NCBI GenBank assembly: GCA_015178975.1
Contig: WHVD01000096.1
Span: 124,001 to 188,000, forward strand
DNA from: Hysterangium stoloniferum
Taxonomy: Eukaryota > Basidiomycota > Agaricomycetes > Hysterangiales > Hysterangiaceae
Length of the DNA: 64,000 nucleotides
Direction of reading: 5' to 3'
Of the stretch, positions 37,321 through 49,390 are shown in pieces. Position numbers and translations under genes: made by a program. Under the pieces are notes generated by a model. That model did no database searches, was not told the DNA's origin, and saw nothing but the letters and a program-made list of their open reading frames with translations. Positions within the stretch are counted from its first letter, which is position 1. Each line of letters opens with the position of its first letter.

Positions 37321-37970
37321 CTTGGGTGGCAGGATGGGGGAAGAGAACAAAAGGCGAACTAGCTTGCCAAGTTAAAATGGCGTTCATTTTAATGGAATGG
37401 ATTGAGCATTGAATTTTTCAAAGTCAGACTCGCACGCCACCGCCTAATGGCCTGCTGACTGGATTCGGGGAAATCTGAAAATCTGGTCTAATCTGATTTT
37501 CGGAACAAAGTTGGGAAAAAGTACCGAGAAAAATGCTTAAACTGCGATCTCGCTTCTAGGTTATTTTTTTCCACCCGCGACTTCCATGCTTATACTCACG
37601 CGGAGAACTTCCATTAGGTAGTGATCCCCAGGATGTACAACTCAAGTTGAGCTATAGATTCTAAACAGGAAATACCGCTCTCTATATAATCGTATCTTAG
37701 AAGAAAATGATTGGCAATTTTTGATTTAATTGCATTGCGAAATGTTATAGAGCATACATGTGCGGGTGACGTTGCCGTAAAAATGCAGAGATGCAAATGA
37801 AGGAAATAACATTTTTGCCTCCCGACTTTTCTCATTCACATTTAATCACAATTCCATAAGGTCTGCAACCCTGCAATAAATGGGATTGCAGTCACTCCCG
37901 CCAACCATCGACGACAGCCTGGTGCTGTCATGATCAAACATTTGTTATCCAGGTTCAGTATATTTTTTTA
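37321..37970. other. Gap between orphan gene start and Mmc1-like gene stop
   Basis: It contains the promoter side of the orphan gene and the right inverted-repeat arm. No gene is seen. Confidence 0.5.
37833..37957 (-). repeat. Right arm of the ~130-bp inverted repeat pair
   Basis: It is the reverse complement of 33308-33452, including the hairpin (GACAGC/GCTGTC at 37913-37929). It sits directly next to the stop codon of the Mmc1-like gene (37971), within its presumed 3' UTR. Confidence 0.85.
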
Positions 37971-40074
37971 TTATGGATTTCTTTTTTGTTCTAAGTCAGC
38001 CTTACTACTAAGCTCGTTAGGTAGTACAGGTTGGTCTCGCAAGCTGGCTTTGACATTATCTACGTCAATCAGTAGAGTAGTGGCATCACCCATTTTAACA
38101 CCAGCCATTTTCTCCAATTCGTTGATGGCTTTCAGAGGCACACTGGTAACTTTTTCGGATACGACAAGAGAAAGTGTTTCCTAAAGAACTGCATGAGCAG
38201 GGTCCGCAGCCGAGAATAAGGAAATAATCGAACCTGTAAATCACTTCCTAGCCCTTCTCCTACCCTCGCCCAGTCCTGCCACCACCTGGTCTTTGCATTG
38301 TCCCACTTACCGATAAACCATCGCAATACTAACACGGAACCAAGAGACCCTAAACCTAGGGCTGTGGAGGGCGCAATGATATCAAACAGCCAAGCTGCGT
38401 AGACGCTACCCCAACTTCCAAGCGTCCCAAAGGATAGCAAAAACGTCGATCGTTGAGCATATCGATGTAGCTTAATCGTCGATTGTTGTAATTGTTGTAG
38501 CCGATACGAAATTGGATAAATCAGTGTTGTCGATCCTATGGGAGGTTGGCAAGATATTTGCTCGAGCTCATTAAGCAGAAGTGCTGAATGGAAGGAGGAC
38601 GGAGAATTATTAACCATGACGAAGGTGTCCGAAACCAACTGCGATTGAAAGAGTGATAGTCGACCACTTTGAAATTGTAGCTGTAAAAAGAGAATATCAT
38701 ATATCAGCCAAAGAAATACAGAAATGTTTGCACTCACCACGCCTTGCAAATCTCGACACCAGACACGCTCAACAGCACTTGTTATGTGATGATTGAGATC
38801 GTCGACCATAAAAGGTAGTCTCCACCAAGGTATTGCATCCATTACGGGCTGCATCATTTTTGTAGACCTTTTCAATGACTCTATAACTCTTTCGCTTAGA
38901 GCAACATCATTAATGATACCCTGAGTTTGCAAAACTTGAGACCGCATGTTGTCTACAGACGACTGGACTGCAGCGATATCACGCATAACAAGCGCTGCAG
39001 CGTCGCTGCATGCATGTAAAGCCCCATCCAGTATGCATTCAGCATAATTGACCTTCAATGTCTGCGAGTCTGTTGAAAGGATAGCCGATATCGAAGTAGA
39101 GAGAGAGGGAACGCCTGAGCTGATATAATCCTCTTGGAAGTTTTGTACGGTATACGATGAAGTAGGATCCTTCCGGAAGAGATCCACCGCTGAAAGCGCC
39201 TTCGGGGGATATAAATGGATCACCCTATCCTTTATCGTTTCCGAAATGGCGGGATTGAGCTCTGTGAGGGAGGAGACGGTATGCTCCACGACTTGCTGGT
39301 CAAACGTCGGATGTCGAAAAACTAGAAATACGCCTGGTTTTCGGAATATAGGAAGGAGACCTGACAATAGCGCAGATGTACTTGGAGTAGCCACCAAGAG
39401 TCGGATATCAGCGTCATATAGAAGTGGGATAGCATCTGGATGTTCTGAGGGGATTTCAATGATTTCGCTGTCCCAGGCTTTTAAAACGGGGACATCTAAT
39501 GTCAAGGCTGAGTGGCTCTGCCGAAATTCACCGTAGCTAACTATGCGTTCGGAAACAAAATCGTGGGAGGTGGTACAGAGTACACATACCTTACAATAAA
39601 ACTGTCGTCAAATAACCCGTGAGTTCTCAAGGCTTTTACAGTGGTTTGGTCGGAAATCAAAGGGTTGTCCAGTAATGCAGACACAACTTCTTGTGGACGA
39701 GAAAACCGATCAAGGCTCAGCACTGCGAAGTGGCAAGCATGTAAGGTTACAGAAACCTTCGTCATTAACATCCACGAACCTGCAATGCGAGGCTTTTGAG
39801 ACACAACACCCGAAAGAATCTCACCGGACTTTCTTAATAATGCAGACCATGCTGCCGCGTTATTAGCAGGCAAGGCTTTCAGTAAAATCGCATTTGTGCG
39901 GTATAAAGCAGTCAGGAGATGGGGTTTTGTGCCATGAAAACTCGTTTGAACAACGGAGCTGTATAGTCTTGTTGAGGAGGAAGGGCGGATTGTAGCAGGG
40001 CGACAGTAATTGAGAGGCTTATGGAGAATCAAAGTACACCATTTACACGGTGGCATTAACGGATCGAGGCGCAA
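37971..40074 (-). CDS. Mmc1-like mitochondrial inner-membrane protein
   Basis: Four exons in coding order, 39590-40074, 38738-39536, 38234-38680 and 37971-38180, give 646 residues. The N-terminus is Arg/Ser-rich and basic ('CRPATIRPSSSTRLYSSV'), a good mitochondrial presequence. The middle is mostly helical. Two close hydrophobic helices, 'FGTLGSWGSVYAAWLFDII' and 'TALGLGSLGSVLVLRWFIG', are followed by a basic WWQDWAR stretch and a C-terminal helix-rich tail. This layout (presequence, long soluble part, paired membrane helices near the end) and the sequence around the helices remind me of the fungal Mmc1 family, a dynamin-like cristae-related group. The mitochondrial location is well supported; the name is tentative. 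A CACGTG (40076-40081) touches the start codon. Confidence 0.75.
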
Positions 40075-40438
40075 GCACGTGGCGGAGAAGGTATCTGTAC
40101 GGAAGTAAAGAAGGCACTCCGAAGTCGCACTGTTAACAGTGGTACTTATTCACATTATTTCTTCTTGTTACGTAGGTTGGAAAGCCCAAAGTAAGTTCAA
40201 AGTAAAATGGTTCAATGTGCATCAATTCAAGGGAGAGATACCACACATAAATTCCCTAATCCCACTTGTTTATAACACTGCTGTTCACCATTTGGTAAAT
40301 AATCCCTCCTACACCAGCTCACGCTGTCCACGATTCTCAATGCTGATGTTTGATAATGAGGGATATGTACCAGAGTGATAATAAACATATACAGAGCATG
40401 ATGGTGTGTGTATGTGCTAAATCTTATAAAACGATGGT
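40075..40438. other. Gap between Mmc1-like gene start and TIM17 stop
   Basis: No supported gene; promoter of the Mmc1-like gene and 3' flank of TIM17. Confidence 0.4.
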
Positions 40439-41136
40439 TCAATGTGCGGGTGCAGCATCTGGCACTAGTCGTTCACGCGAGAAACAATTAGTGTCATCCC
40501 ATAGTAAAATACGCAAGACTCACATGATATCGGTCTACCTGCCTCGCTCACGAATCGATTGAATAGGACACCAACACCCTCAAATACACCTAATAGTATC
40601 CCACAAGCAATAGCTGAGCCTAAAGCGCTCCGAGGACCACCTTTAAAAAAAAAAATATGAGTGAATGAGAATAGTTCTGAAAGCATGACGCACTTCGAGC
40701 TGCTAGGCATCCGCCGGTTAAAAAGCCGGATGTAATGGCATTCCAAGCGTCTTCTTTTTGTCGCCACTCTTTAACGGCGCAATCGAACGTTGAGAACATA
40801 CCCCCCCATACTCCAAAGTTGCCGCCAGTAACTGGAGCTCGCGCTTTTATTACAGAGATTGCTCCTACCAAGCGATCTCCCTAACAGAAAAGTTCCGATG
40901 GGGCAGATCAGAATAGTTATATGGAATAAAGGGGAAATAAAACAACATACCCGTGGTGAATTTCGTGCACCTTTTATACCATGCCAAATACCACCCCCAA
41001 CGGCTCCCATTGCAAAGGCGCCCCCAAAGTCATTTAAGATCACCCATGGGCTAAATTTGAATAATATCAGCATACATTATTATAGCGATATTATCCAGAC
41101 TGACCACGGATCTCTAGTATGGTCCGCGCGCGACAT
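40439..41136 (-). CDS. TIM17: Mitochondrial import translocase subunit Tim17
   Basis: Tim17 is the core of the TIM23 presequence translocase in the inner membrane. Exons in coding order are 41105-41136, 40951-41050, 40694-40880, 40539-40640 and 40439-40464, 148 residues. The family signature is complete: '[20 protein letters not shown]', '[20 protein letters not shown]', '[17 protein letters not shown]', '[17 protein letters not shown]' and '[18 protein letters not shown]'. Four membrane helices with GxxxG-type packing are visible. The first exon (10 codons) and the last (8 codons plus stop) are short. It shares a 169-bp divergent promoter with the CDCA7-type gene, including a TCACGTGA box. 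Confidence 0.96.
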
Positions 41137-41191
41137 TACGACAAAAGACTCGAGAGAGTCTGGGATCGAAGTTTTCACTATTTGAAAAGTG

Positions 41192-41199
41192 TCACGTGA
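41192..41199. promoter_or_regulatory. E-box TCACGTGA in the TIM17 / CDCA7-type divergent promoter
   Basis: It lies 56 bp upstream of the TIM17 start and 107 bp upstream of the other gene's start, so it could serve both. Confidence 0.5.
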
Positions 41200-41305
41200 C
41201 CGCGGGAAGATACGCGCAACGCGTCTGTTTGGCTATGTTTTGATTCTGCATCTTGTTCTACTCCACCAAACACTCTCCGCATACCACTAATAATCAAGCT
41301 CAGTT

Positions 41306-43790
41306 ATGCCAGGCGGAATACTTCCACCTGATACGCCTGGGTTGATTCGCCCCAGAAACTCACAAGTCTTTGTGGATATACCCCCCTCTCCTCTTTTCAA
41401 ACGCGACGCGTCTACTTCTTCCAAGTTAGACAGTCTTTCCATAAAAAATAAAAACAAGACTCTTAAGGAGAATGCTCCACTGCTTTTGACGAATATTTTT
41501 GGTCACAATAAAAATACCGCAAAGCGAAAGACATGCGTCGACGAGGATGGTGACATGGCGTCAGACGTGAAAAAAACGAAGCTATCCAATGATGATGGGA
41601 CGACAGTTGCTTGTCATCAATGTCGTGCCAAGAGACCTATGAGCGGTATGTATATTTTTTCGTCGCATGTATTCACGCGATGTTAATGTTTCCTTTGTCT
41701 GGTTAGTCGTCTTACAATGCACGCGTGTGAGGTCTTCGAAGAGATGCGGCGCGTTATACTGCGGTAACTGTTTGAAGAACAGGCAAGTGAATCTGGAGAC
41801 TGCAATGAATCACCGAACCACTCACAGAAGGTTAGATACGGCGAGATACTTGAGATTATCAAGCAAGCAAAACCATCCTCTCAAATAGATGGTCATGTTG
41901 ACGTTGGATACCGCTTTGGGTATAGTCTGCTAATTCCATATTACCCGATGATATTCTAAGATTTCTCCAGCTGTCCACGCTGCGAGGGGAACTGCAATTG
42001 TGGACCTTGCCGGAAAAAGCAGGGACTGGCTCCTGTTGGGTACGTTCGCTGAAAATCGCCAAGGCTATGTATGAACTGATCAATTCAACAATTTTCGGTG
42101 AACTCAACAGTAAATTTGCTCCGGTTCAAGGACAAGGTTCGGTCCGGGAAATATTAGAGATAAATCCCCAGGCACTTGTACCACATATTTTTGCCATCCC
42201 ATTCTACAGTCTAAAATCTAATGACCTAATGCGATTCTAGGGAGTTCTTCCAAAAACAATCGCTTCCTCTAAACCTAAAATATCCGGGGAAGTGTGTTTA
42301 AAGGTCGTCGATGGGTCAAAAGGTGGAAAGATTGAGACCGTCAAGAGCAAGCCGTCAAAAACTACAATTAGAAAAGTGGTTTTAGAACCGACCTGGACGT
42401 GTATCCAGTATGCAAGAAGTAAGGAGGATATCGAGGATCGCATTCTCGTAAGGATATTATAAAATCTTCGACGCCTTTTATTCAATTTTAGCAGCTGCGC
42501 GAATTCGTTCTACGATTCAATCCGATTCTCAACGTCGGTGTCAGGGCTGTTGAGGAATTGGACGACTTTGTTACCCTTCATGATGCTTCTGCCAAAGCAA
42601 TCTTGTTGTCTTTGCTGGACCTTATTGCTGTTGAAGAAGAAGATAATCAGAAGACGGTAGATGAATCATTTTGATAATGCACATATGCTAATGCACTGCT
42701 AGATTATCCGAGAAAAACTGAAGATCATCCGTGCTCTGGGCTTGAATTGGACAAAAATTGTCCAGGTCCTGTATGATTTGCGAGCGACAGTACCTAAGGC
42801 ACATGCTTTACAGTCCATCCCTGAACTTGACCAGTCCCCTGTCGAATCACTATATAATACGCGTGGGGGTCAGCGTCAAAGCATCCACACAGATCAGCTA
42901 CTACCGATTCTTTTACATCTTATTGCAATTCTCATAAACGGCCCCAGTGTGCGGGAGGAATTAGAGGAAGGTCACAAACAGGGCAAAGAGCTCCGAGGGC
43001 TTTATCTCACAGCTCTACGAGAGGAAAACGAAAGATGGGCTGCTGAAAAGGCTACGCTGTTGGAAAGTAAGCCAGAAAACGAACAGAAGACAAACAAAGT
43101 CAAAGATAGTACATGGAGAACCAACGTCAGTAAAATGACTTTTTTTTTTTCGATAGCTGATAGCGTTGATAGTTTCGAGCGGCCGAGGCGGTTCACAAGG
43201 AAACTATTTCTAATCTTCAAAATCAACACAGAGCTGAAATGGATTTATGTACATCCCGTTTTATGCCTGTCGGTTTTGACATGGATGGGAGAACATACTA
43301 CATATTATCAGCATCTGGTCCTCAACGTGGTAAAAAGGACCGTCTTCTCAGTGAAGGAGAGCGTACAGAAATGAAGAAATGGGGCTGGTTCATCGCCGTA
43401 TTCGGCCAGCCCGGTTCCATTGTTGAAGGTGTAAATGAGGACGATAATAATGGACACGAGGAACGGTGGTGGGGTTTCGCAACAGTCAAAGAAATGAGGC
43501 AATTGTCTAAATGGCTGGCGTATTCGGCCGAGTCTACACCTCCCAACGGAGCAGTTCCTTCGACTTCAACGTCAAGTACTCTTTTAGGAAACTCTTTGTC
43601 AAAACCTCCCCTCATATCCAACGGTGAAGATAGTAATGCAATGGTCGTTGATGGAAGTCACCAAATGAGCATGGATATGCATCATTCCAGTGTGGATGGC
43701 TTGAAAGCTTTAGCGAAAGCTGTACTGGAGTTTGCTGATTTCGTCGATTGGAGAACTAAACGAGACAGTCTTGGCGGGGCCAAAGCATAG
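41306..43790 (+). CDS. CDCA7-type zinc-finger (zf-4CXXC_R1) protein
   Basis: CDCA7-family proteins recruit the remodeller HELLS and act with maintenance DNA methylation. Exons 41306-41645, 41707-41782, 41836-41919, 41971-42039, 42111-42177, 42241-42447, 42492-42656, 42703-43129 and 43180-43790 give 681 residues. The zinc finger is split over four exons: 'VACHQCRAKRPMS', 'CTRVRSSKRCGALYCGNCL', 'KNRYGEILE', 'CPRCEGNCNCGPCRKKQG'. A C-terminal ~400 residues contain 'LREFVLRFNPILNV' and 'VEELDDFVTLHDASAKAILL', reminiscent of a DDT/WHIM-type helical module, then 'MKKWGWFIAVFG' and 'EMRQLSKWLAYSAES'. Intron 2 is GC-AG (AACAG|GCAAGT); using the neighbouring GT breaks the frame. The DDT/WHIM idea is weaker than the zinc-finger call. 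Confidence 0.88.
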
Positions 43791-43901
43791 GATCTAATTT
43801 ATTCCTTTCGCTGCTTATTTTCGTTACCTTAGTATTTCACTTTATCAAGGTATATCCAACTTTAAGACATTCCACTTAGAGCTTTGTTTCATTGTGTCAT
43901 G

Positions 43902-43909
43902 TCACGTGA
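43902..43909. promoter_or_regulatory. E-box TCACGTGA upstream of the Mug190-like gene
   Basis: The site is 95 bp before the start codon at 44004. Confidence 0.5.
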
Positions 43910-44003
43910 CCTTTTCATGACGTTGAATATTTTGTCATTTCTTTGTACATTGAAGGCGGTCAGCATATAAGCTCTTATTGGAAGTCTTCTGTATTCCACT
44001 AAT

Positions 44004-47000
44004 ATGGGACCCTATAGCGAGCATAACCCTGTCCCGACCACACAGCGATTTGAGTCTCAACATAGTGCCCAGACACTTGATGAGCAGATAGACTTAGGAA
44101 TTAAGCCGAAGACACAGGGAGATAATAGTGGAAAATATGAGAAAGAACAAATGATGGACAAGATGGCAGGGGCTAAGCAAAAGCCTACTGAAAAGGTTAA
44201 GCAGCGGATGGGAGAGCGTGTAGTCAAGGATCCCGTAACTGGTCGAGAGGTGACAATCAAGGATGCTGATTTTAAAGGTGGAGTTTAATTCCTAGTGGTC
44301 CACTTTTTTATTCATTGGCTTTAGACTTTCCCTCTGCTGATAAGCTCAGTCCTGAGTCTGGAAAAGGACGTCCTGTTGATGCCATCCCACCAGGAAATAT
44401 ATCATTCCAGCCCTTCCTCCCTGCCCGCCCCCTCTCACTTGAGCCGTTTATGCGACTTTTTGATTTGCTGCAGCTAGGTCTCGCTACTGCCTTCATTTTG
44501 CTATGGTTTTGGTTCAGCTTCCCAAGTGGATGCTGGTGGATTCCTTTCACATGGCCTTGGCTCACTTGGATGACACGCTCCACCTTCATTCTTGGACTTG
44601 GTTTTGGGGCCGTCAGTGGGGCATCCATAATCCAGAGAAAATTGGAAAAAGAGACGGAACGTTTTCGAGCAGAAATGCACCAAGCACGCGGCGAGAGATT
44701 CTCGCCTCCTAATCCCGAATCTGTTGAATGGTTGAATGCTTTCACGCGCACAATCTGGGGCTTACTGAACCCTGAGATATTTGTTTCAGTGGCTGATATG
44801 ATAGAAGGTAATTATCTCGACAGTAGCGTGACCCCCATTGATGCATCTGGCAAACAGATATTATGCAGGCAAGTTAGCTGAAAGCCGGTGGTTCTTGGTC
44901 TTACTCCTCGCAGCAATCTTTGTCCTCTTTCGTGGATGCAGTACGTATCTCTGACATAGGTCAAGGTATCAATCCGGTACGGATCATTGCTATGCGCGCA
45001 CTACCCGACCAGCCTGGAGACAAAGAGTTTGCTGCTTTTGTATTTGATATTTACGAAGCATGCCTCATTGTCTTGTTAGGTATCCTCGTGAAGAGTGGAT
45101 TGACCAAGGTACCAACCTTCTCCTAGAGCAAGCAGAGAAGGCTCGGGTGGAAGGTCGTGATAACGAACAAAGTGGAGATTATGTTGTATGCAATACCCCG
45201 ATCCGTATAACTGGCGTCATTTAAACTCAAATTTCAGAATTTCGAGGTTGCATTTTCTTATCAAGCTCTTCCGGGTCAAGGAAATGACCTTAGATCGAAA
45301 AACATTCAGTGAGTGTCTATTCGAAGTAACCGGGGGACCAATTGAACCAGATGTTTGTGTATAGTCTGTTGATGGAGTTTTTCTTGGGACTTTATGACTG
45401 GCTGCACATACCGATTCCTATATGGATTCAGATTGAAGGTTTCGTCGGGACTGTGCGAATGCGTATCCAATTTATTCCCGAATTTCCTTTCGTTGGCAAT
45501 GTAGGTATCATTTCTCATGCGTAACCAGAAACTTATGATGTGTCAAGGTCAGCTTTACGCTCATGGGCGTTCCTGCTGTTGAAGTATCTGCTGTTCCAAT
45601 GGCGAAAGTTTTGCCAAATGTTTTGGATCTTCCCCTTGTTTCCAGGTTCGTTAAGCTGGCCATAGCAGCCGGTACGGCTGAGTTCGTGGCACCGAAAAGT
45701 ATGACCCTGAATATACAAGAGATGATGTCCGGTGCAGCCATTGGAGGTTCATATATTAATTTCTCTATTAGATTCGCACCAAACTGAAACCTTTAGACAC
45801 GCGCGTGACTGGTGTTTTCATTATAACGATTCATTACGCAAAAGGTCTTTCTGCTCAAGATAGCAATGGACGCTCAGATCCGTACATTGTACTGGCTTAT
45901 GCAAAGGTTGGGCCGCTCATCCTCATGGAAAATGGTTGCAATTAACTAGCAGCAATTCAGTTTGGGAAGCCGCTATATTCAACGAGGATCATAATTGGGG
46001 ACTTGAATCCGTGTTTCGAAGAGATGGCTGCACTTCTGGTCACCGAAGACGAGATTAAGAGCGATGAGGAGCTCTCTGTGATGCTGTGGGATTCGGACCA
46101 GCGATCACCTGAGTGTGTCACTTCGTTGTTACTTCATCTTGAATGCCGTGACTTATGATGCCACAGCGACCTCATAGGAAGAGTTCAGATACCTGTCAAG
46201 AAACTGATGGAAAATCCCAATAAAACAATCCAGCGCACTGATAATCTTACGGGCTTTGAAGACGCAGATGTGATGTCTGGTACATTGTGGTCAGTGTTGA
46301 TTGTATAATCGGCTGCAGGGGACATGCTGATGCTCTATTCCTTCTCGAAGCTGGTCTGTTGGATATTTCAACAAAGTACCTTTGAACAAAGAGCTTGAAA
46401 GGGCACCGGAAGCTGCTCCACCGATGCCTCGCAGGACTGCTCCAGGTATCTTCATCCCCTCTGAATAATCATGTCACTGACACTTACATTTAGAAATGGA
46501 GATGCGCCCAGGAGATAAAGCACCTAACCCTGGCAAGTCGCTGTAGAAATATCTCCAGCTGTAGAATGCTCTAATGCTCCTAACAGCGGCACGAGATCTT
46601 CCTCCACCACAGCCAGACATTCAGCGGACACTTCCCGAGGCAGAGTATCCGTCTGGCATCCTCAGTGTAGTCATTCACCGGGTATATATCACGGTTTTAG
46701 TTTTAATTTCACGATTTTTTGACTGGCAACTGACTAGATAAATAATCTTGAGCGTCAGAACCTCAAAGGCACGACATCTAAGGATCGAGAGGGTCAGGCG
46801 GGGCAGGACACAGACGAGCCTTCCGAACAGAGTTCAAACCTTCCCAGTGCATATTGTGAGATTATTATCAATGATGATCTCATCTACAAGACGTAAGAGT
46901 TTACGCACAAGGCTCGCCGTCCACACCTCATGCATTGTACCTAGCCGCGTCAAGCAATACACAACGATGCCTTTCTTCGAAGTATGATGCTGTCTGGTTG

Positions 47001-48286
47001 TATTCGCAACACTGCGTTAATAATCTTTGTTTGTCTAGGCAGGCACGGATAGATTCATACGAGATTGGCAGTCCACGGTGGTCAGGTTGGTCGTACGCGA
47101 CTCTCGATTACGCGAGAAAGATCCTATACTTGGCATTGTAAATCTTAACCTCAAGGATCTCTTCAGAAGTGGATCAGAAGTCTCAAGGCTGTTTGCTATC
47201 ACTGAGGGAATTGGATTCGGGTAATTTCTTTTATGTTTGATTAGTTATAGATCCATATCTACCTTTTAGACGTATGAATGTCTCCGTCTTATTCCGAAGC
47301 GTCAATGTAAAGCTCCCACGAAGTCTCCTGGGATGGGATACCTGCACTGTTGAGGTAATGTATCATCTATTGTTTTGATGCGACATTGTTGACAAGACCA
47401 TAGATTCTTGGTCCTATAATGTTGACTATGAATTCGGATGCGTCTGCTTTGCGGCCTGAAACTAAATATCTTACAGTGTTTACCACGGATAGTAAAAGGC
47501 ACGTCCCGGCGTCAGCAGCAGAAAATAAGGATGGCGTCGTTACATGGAAAATCGACCGGTTGCGTCTACCAGTGTACAACCGATACTCCTCGTCTCTGAA
47601 CTTTGAAATCGGAAAACATTCGGTACTCCCAGGTCAAGGCGGCACGGATGCCCTGGCAGTCGTTTGGTTGAAAGACTTGGTGGACGATGAAGAAACCGAC
47701 GTAGACATCCCACTCGTGATAACAAAAGACCTCAAGCAGTTGAGACAGAATGTGCTCAATGATTTCACTGCTTCTACACATGATTACGAAGTTGTTGGTC
47801 ACATCCGAACCAGGATAAAATTGGATAGCGGTTTGGACCAGGTCAGTACGCATTTCACTCAGCCCACCTATCTGTAACACATTGTTAGGACCACGAATTC
47901 CATGCGACGACTCAAAGTCGTCGCCATGCGTTTGAAACATAGTAGGTTCAGTTGAAAGTTATTATGATGTAATATTGAATATGCATAGCGACCACATAGA
48001 AGGGGAGGCCATTATTGCGGAGAAGAATTCACATGCTAATGATGATGGAGTTATTGACAAAGAAGAAAAAAAGGCGATAGCGCGAGCCCATAAGAGGCAG
48101 CTGGCAAATCGCCAACGTGGCATCCATAGTTTCCGACCATATCGCACTGCCGTGTGGATGAAGCAAGGTTTAAAGAAGAGGATCATGCCTACGAAAGCTT
48201 CCACAAGAGAGCGTAAGCGATATGTTATTCCATTTTCCTCGCCAGAGCTGACGCTCTCGCCAGCTACCGTACAATCAGAGGTGTGA
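44004..48286 (+). CDS. Mug190-like SMP/C2-domain lipid-transfer protein
   Basis: It resembles S. pombe Mug190 and tricalbin/extended-synaptotagmin proteins that tether ER and plasma membrane and move lipids. The exon chain begins 44004-44277, 44325-44807, 44858-44868 (11 nt), 44914..., and continues in many exons to 47975-48286; I estimate more than 1,000 residues. The order is a charged N-terminus, membrane hairpin ('FPSGCWWIPFTWPWLTW'), SMP domain ('SVEWLNAFTRTIWGLLNPEI', 'FVDAVRISDIGQGINPVRI', 'MALPDQPGDKE'-like segment, 'WLHIPIPIWIQIEGFVGTVR', 'KSMTLNIQEMMSGAAIG'), and C2 domains ('GRSDPYIVLAYAKFGK', 'SVMLWDSDQRSPDDLIGRV', 'RLREKDPILGIVNLNLKDLF'). A basic Arg/Lys-rich tail ends it. Intron 3 (44869-44913) is GC-AG. 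No frame breaks were met at the junctions checked. Confidence 0.88.
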
Positions 48287-48539
48287 TAAAATAGGACTTA
48301 AATAGTCTGAATTGGGATGTTATGTCTTGAAGTGTTTCCCGGATTATACTTATTTTTCCAGTAAATTTCGTCTGATGCCATTTACTCTAATGTGACATAA
48401 CGTGTTGTCACTATTCTGGTTACTGAACTACAAGCCCGACTTGATAGTACCATAATGACTTCATATCGTACCGCCTGTCCCTTCCTAGTTAGAATATATT
48501 CAAGAAAGTCCTGATTCAGCAACAACAGGTTTCCATGTT

Positions 48540-49118
48540 TCAGTCGCAAAGAACAGCGACTAATTCGTCTTGAGTTATCGCGCGTTCAATACACATGTTA
48601 AGTTTCCTGGCGATCTGAACTGCGAGTACGTGTTTGCACTGGTAACAAGCCAGTCACGAATAGACATTAAATATACTATGTGTATCACTTACTGTTGCCT
48701 GCTTATCCGACATCAGAACGTTAAATGCGAAAGCGGGACACGAGCAGTAGCAAACCGTTGGTGAGGGGAGGTCGATCGAGACTTTGCGATTCTCCTCAAA
48801 TTCGATAACTTCAAAGAATGATCGGCCCCAAGACGTCGTATATTTAATGACTAGACTAATAAGGTCAATGGGGACATCGAGCGATCCTGGCCTTTCTTGA
48901 ACAAACCCTTGCCGTGATCCACCAGGTCGAAAGCTGCTACTACTAGACCGTCTGGAAGAAGTTTCCCTAATGCTTGAACTGAGTCGTCGGTGACTATGCT
49001 ATAGTTCAGCAAGACAAAGACGAACAACTAATTGATCCCTCATCATACTTGGAGAACCATTATTACTCATAGACACAACAACCCAGTCTATAAGCTGCTG
49101 CAATTCTCTCTGTGACAT
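48540..49118 (-). CDS. SWS1: SWIM zinc-finger protein Sws1/ZSWIM7 (Shu complex)
   Basis: Sws1 partners Rad51 paralogs in the Shu complex and promotes homologous recombination. The gene is easy to miss because all exons are short: in coding order 49049-49118, 48907-48993, 48693-48850 and 48540-48638 (introns 54-56 nt), 137 residues. It has 'DDSVQALGKLLPDGLVVAAF' followed by 'DLVD', then the SWIM motif CxC...CxH: 'VCYCSCPAFAFNVLMSDKQ', intron, 'CKHVLAVQIARKLNMC'. The spacing and the 'CSCPAFAF...CKH-LA' wording match ZSWIM7/Sws1. It is convergent with the Mug190-like gene and divergent from TRM11 (272 bp between starts). Confidence 0.88.
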
Positions 49119-49390
49119 GTGTGCATTCTTTGTTGTTTAATGTGCAGAATACTCGATGGTTAGATCTCAGAGGTGAAGATGTTTGTCTTGGTATAAGAAT
49201 TAGTTTCAGCGCCAGTTTCAAAAGTAACGCACGTTACTATTTTGCTGTTCTGAAAATGGCACAGAATGCTCCGTATTTTTTTATGTTTTCCTCCAGAAAA
49301 CTTGCATAACACTAGAGATGACCACGAAACGACTTTCGAAATCGCTGCTGTAATGTATGTCGGGCGCTTGGTCTCTTACCTAAACTCCAC

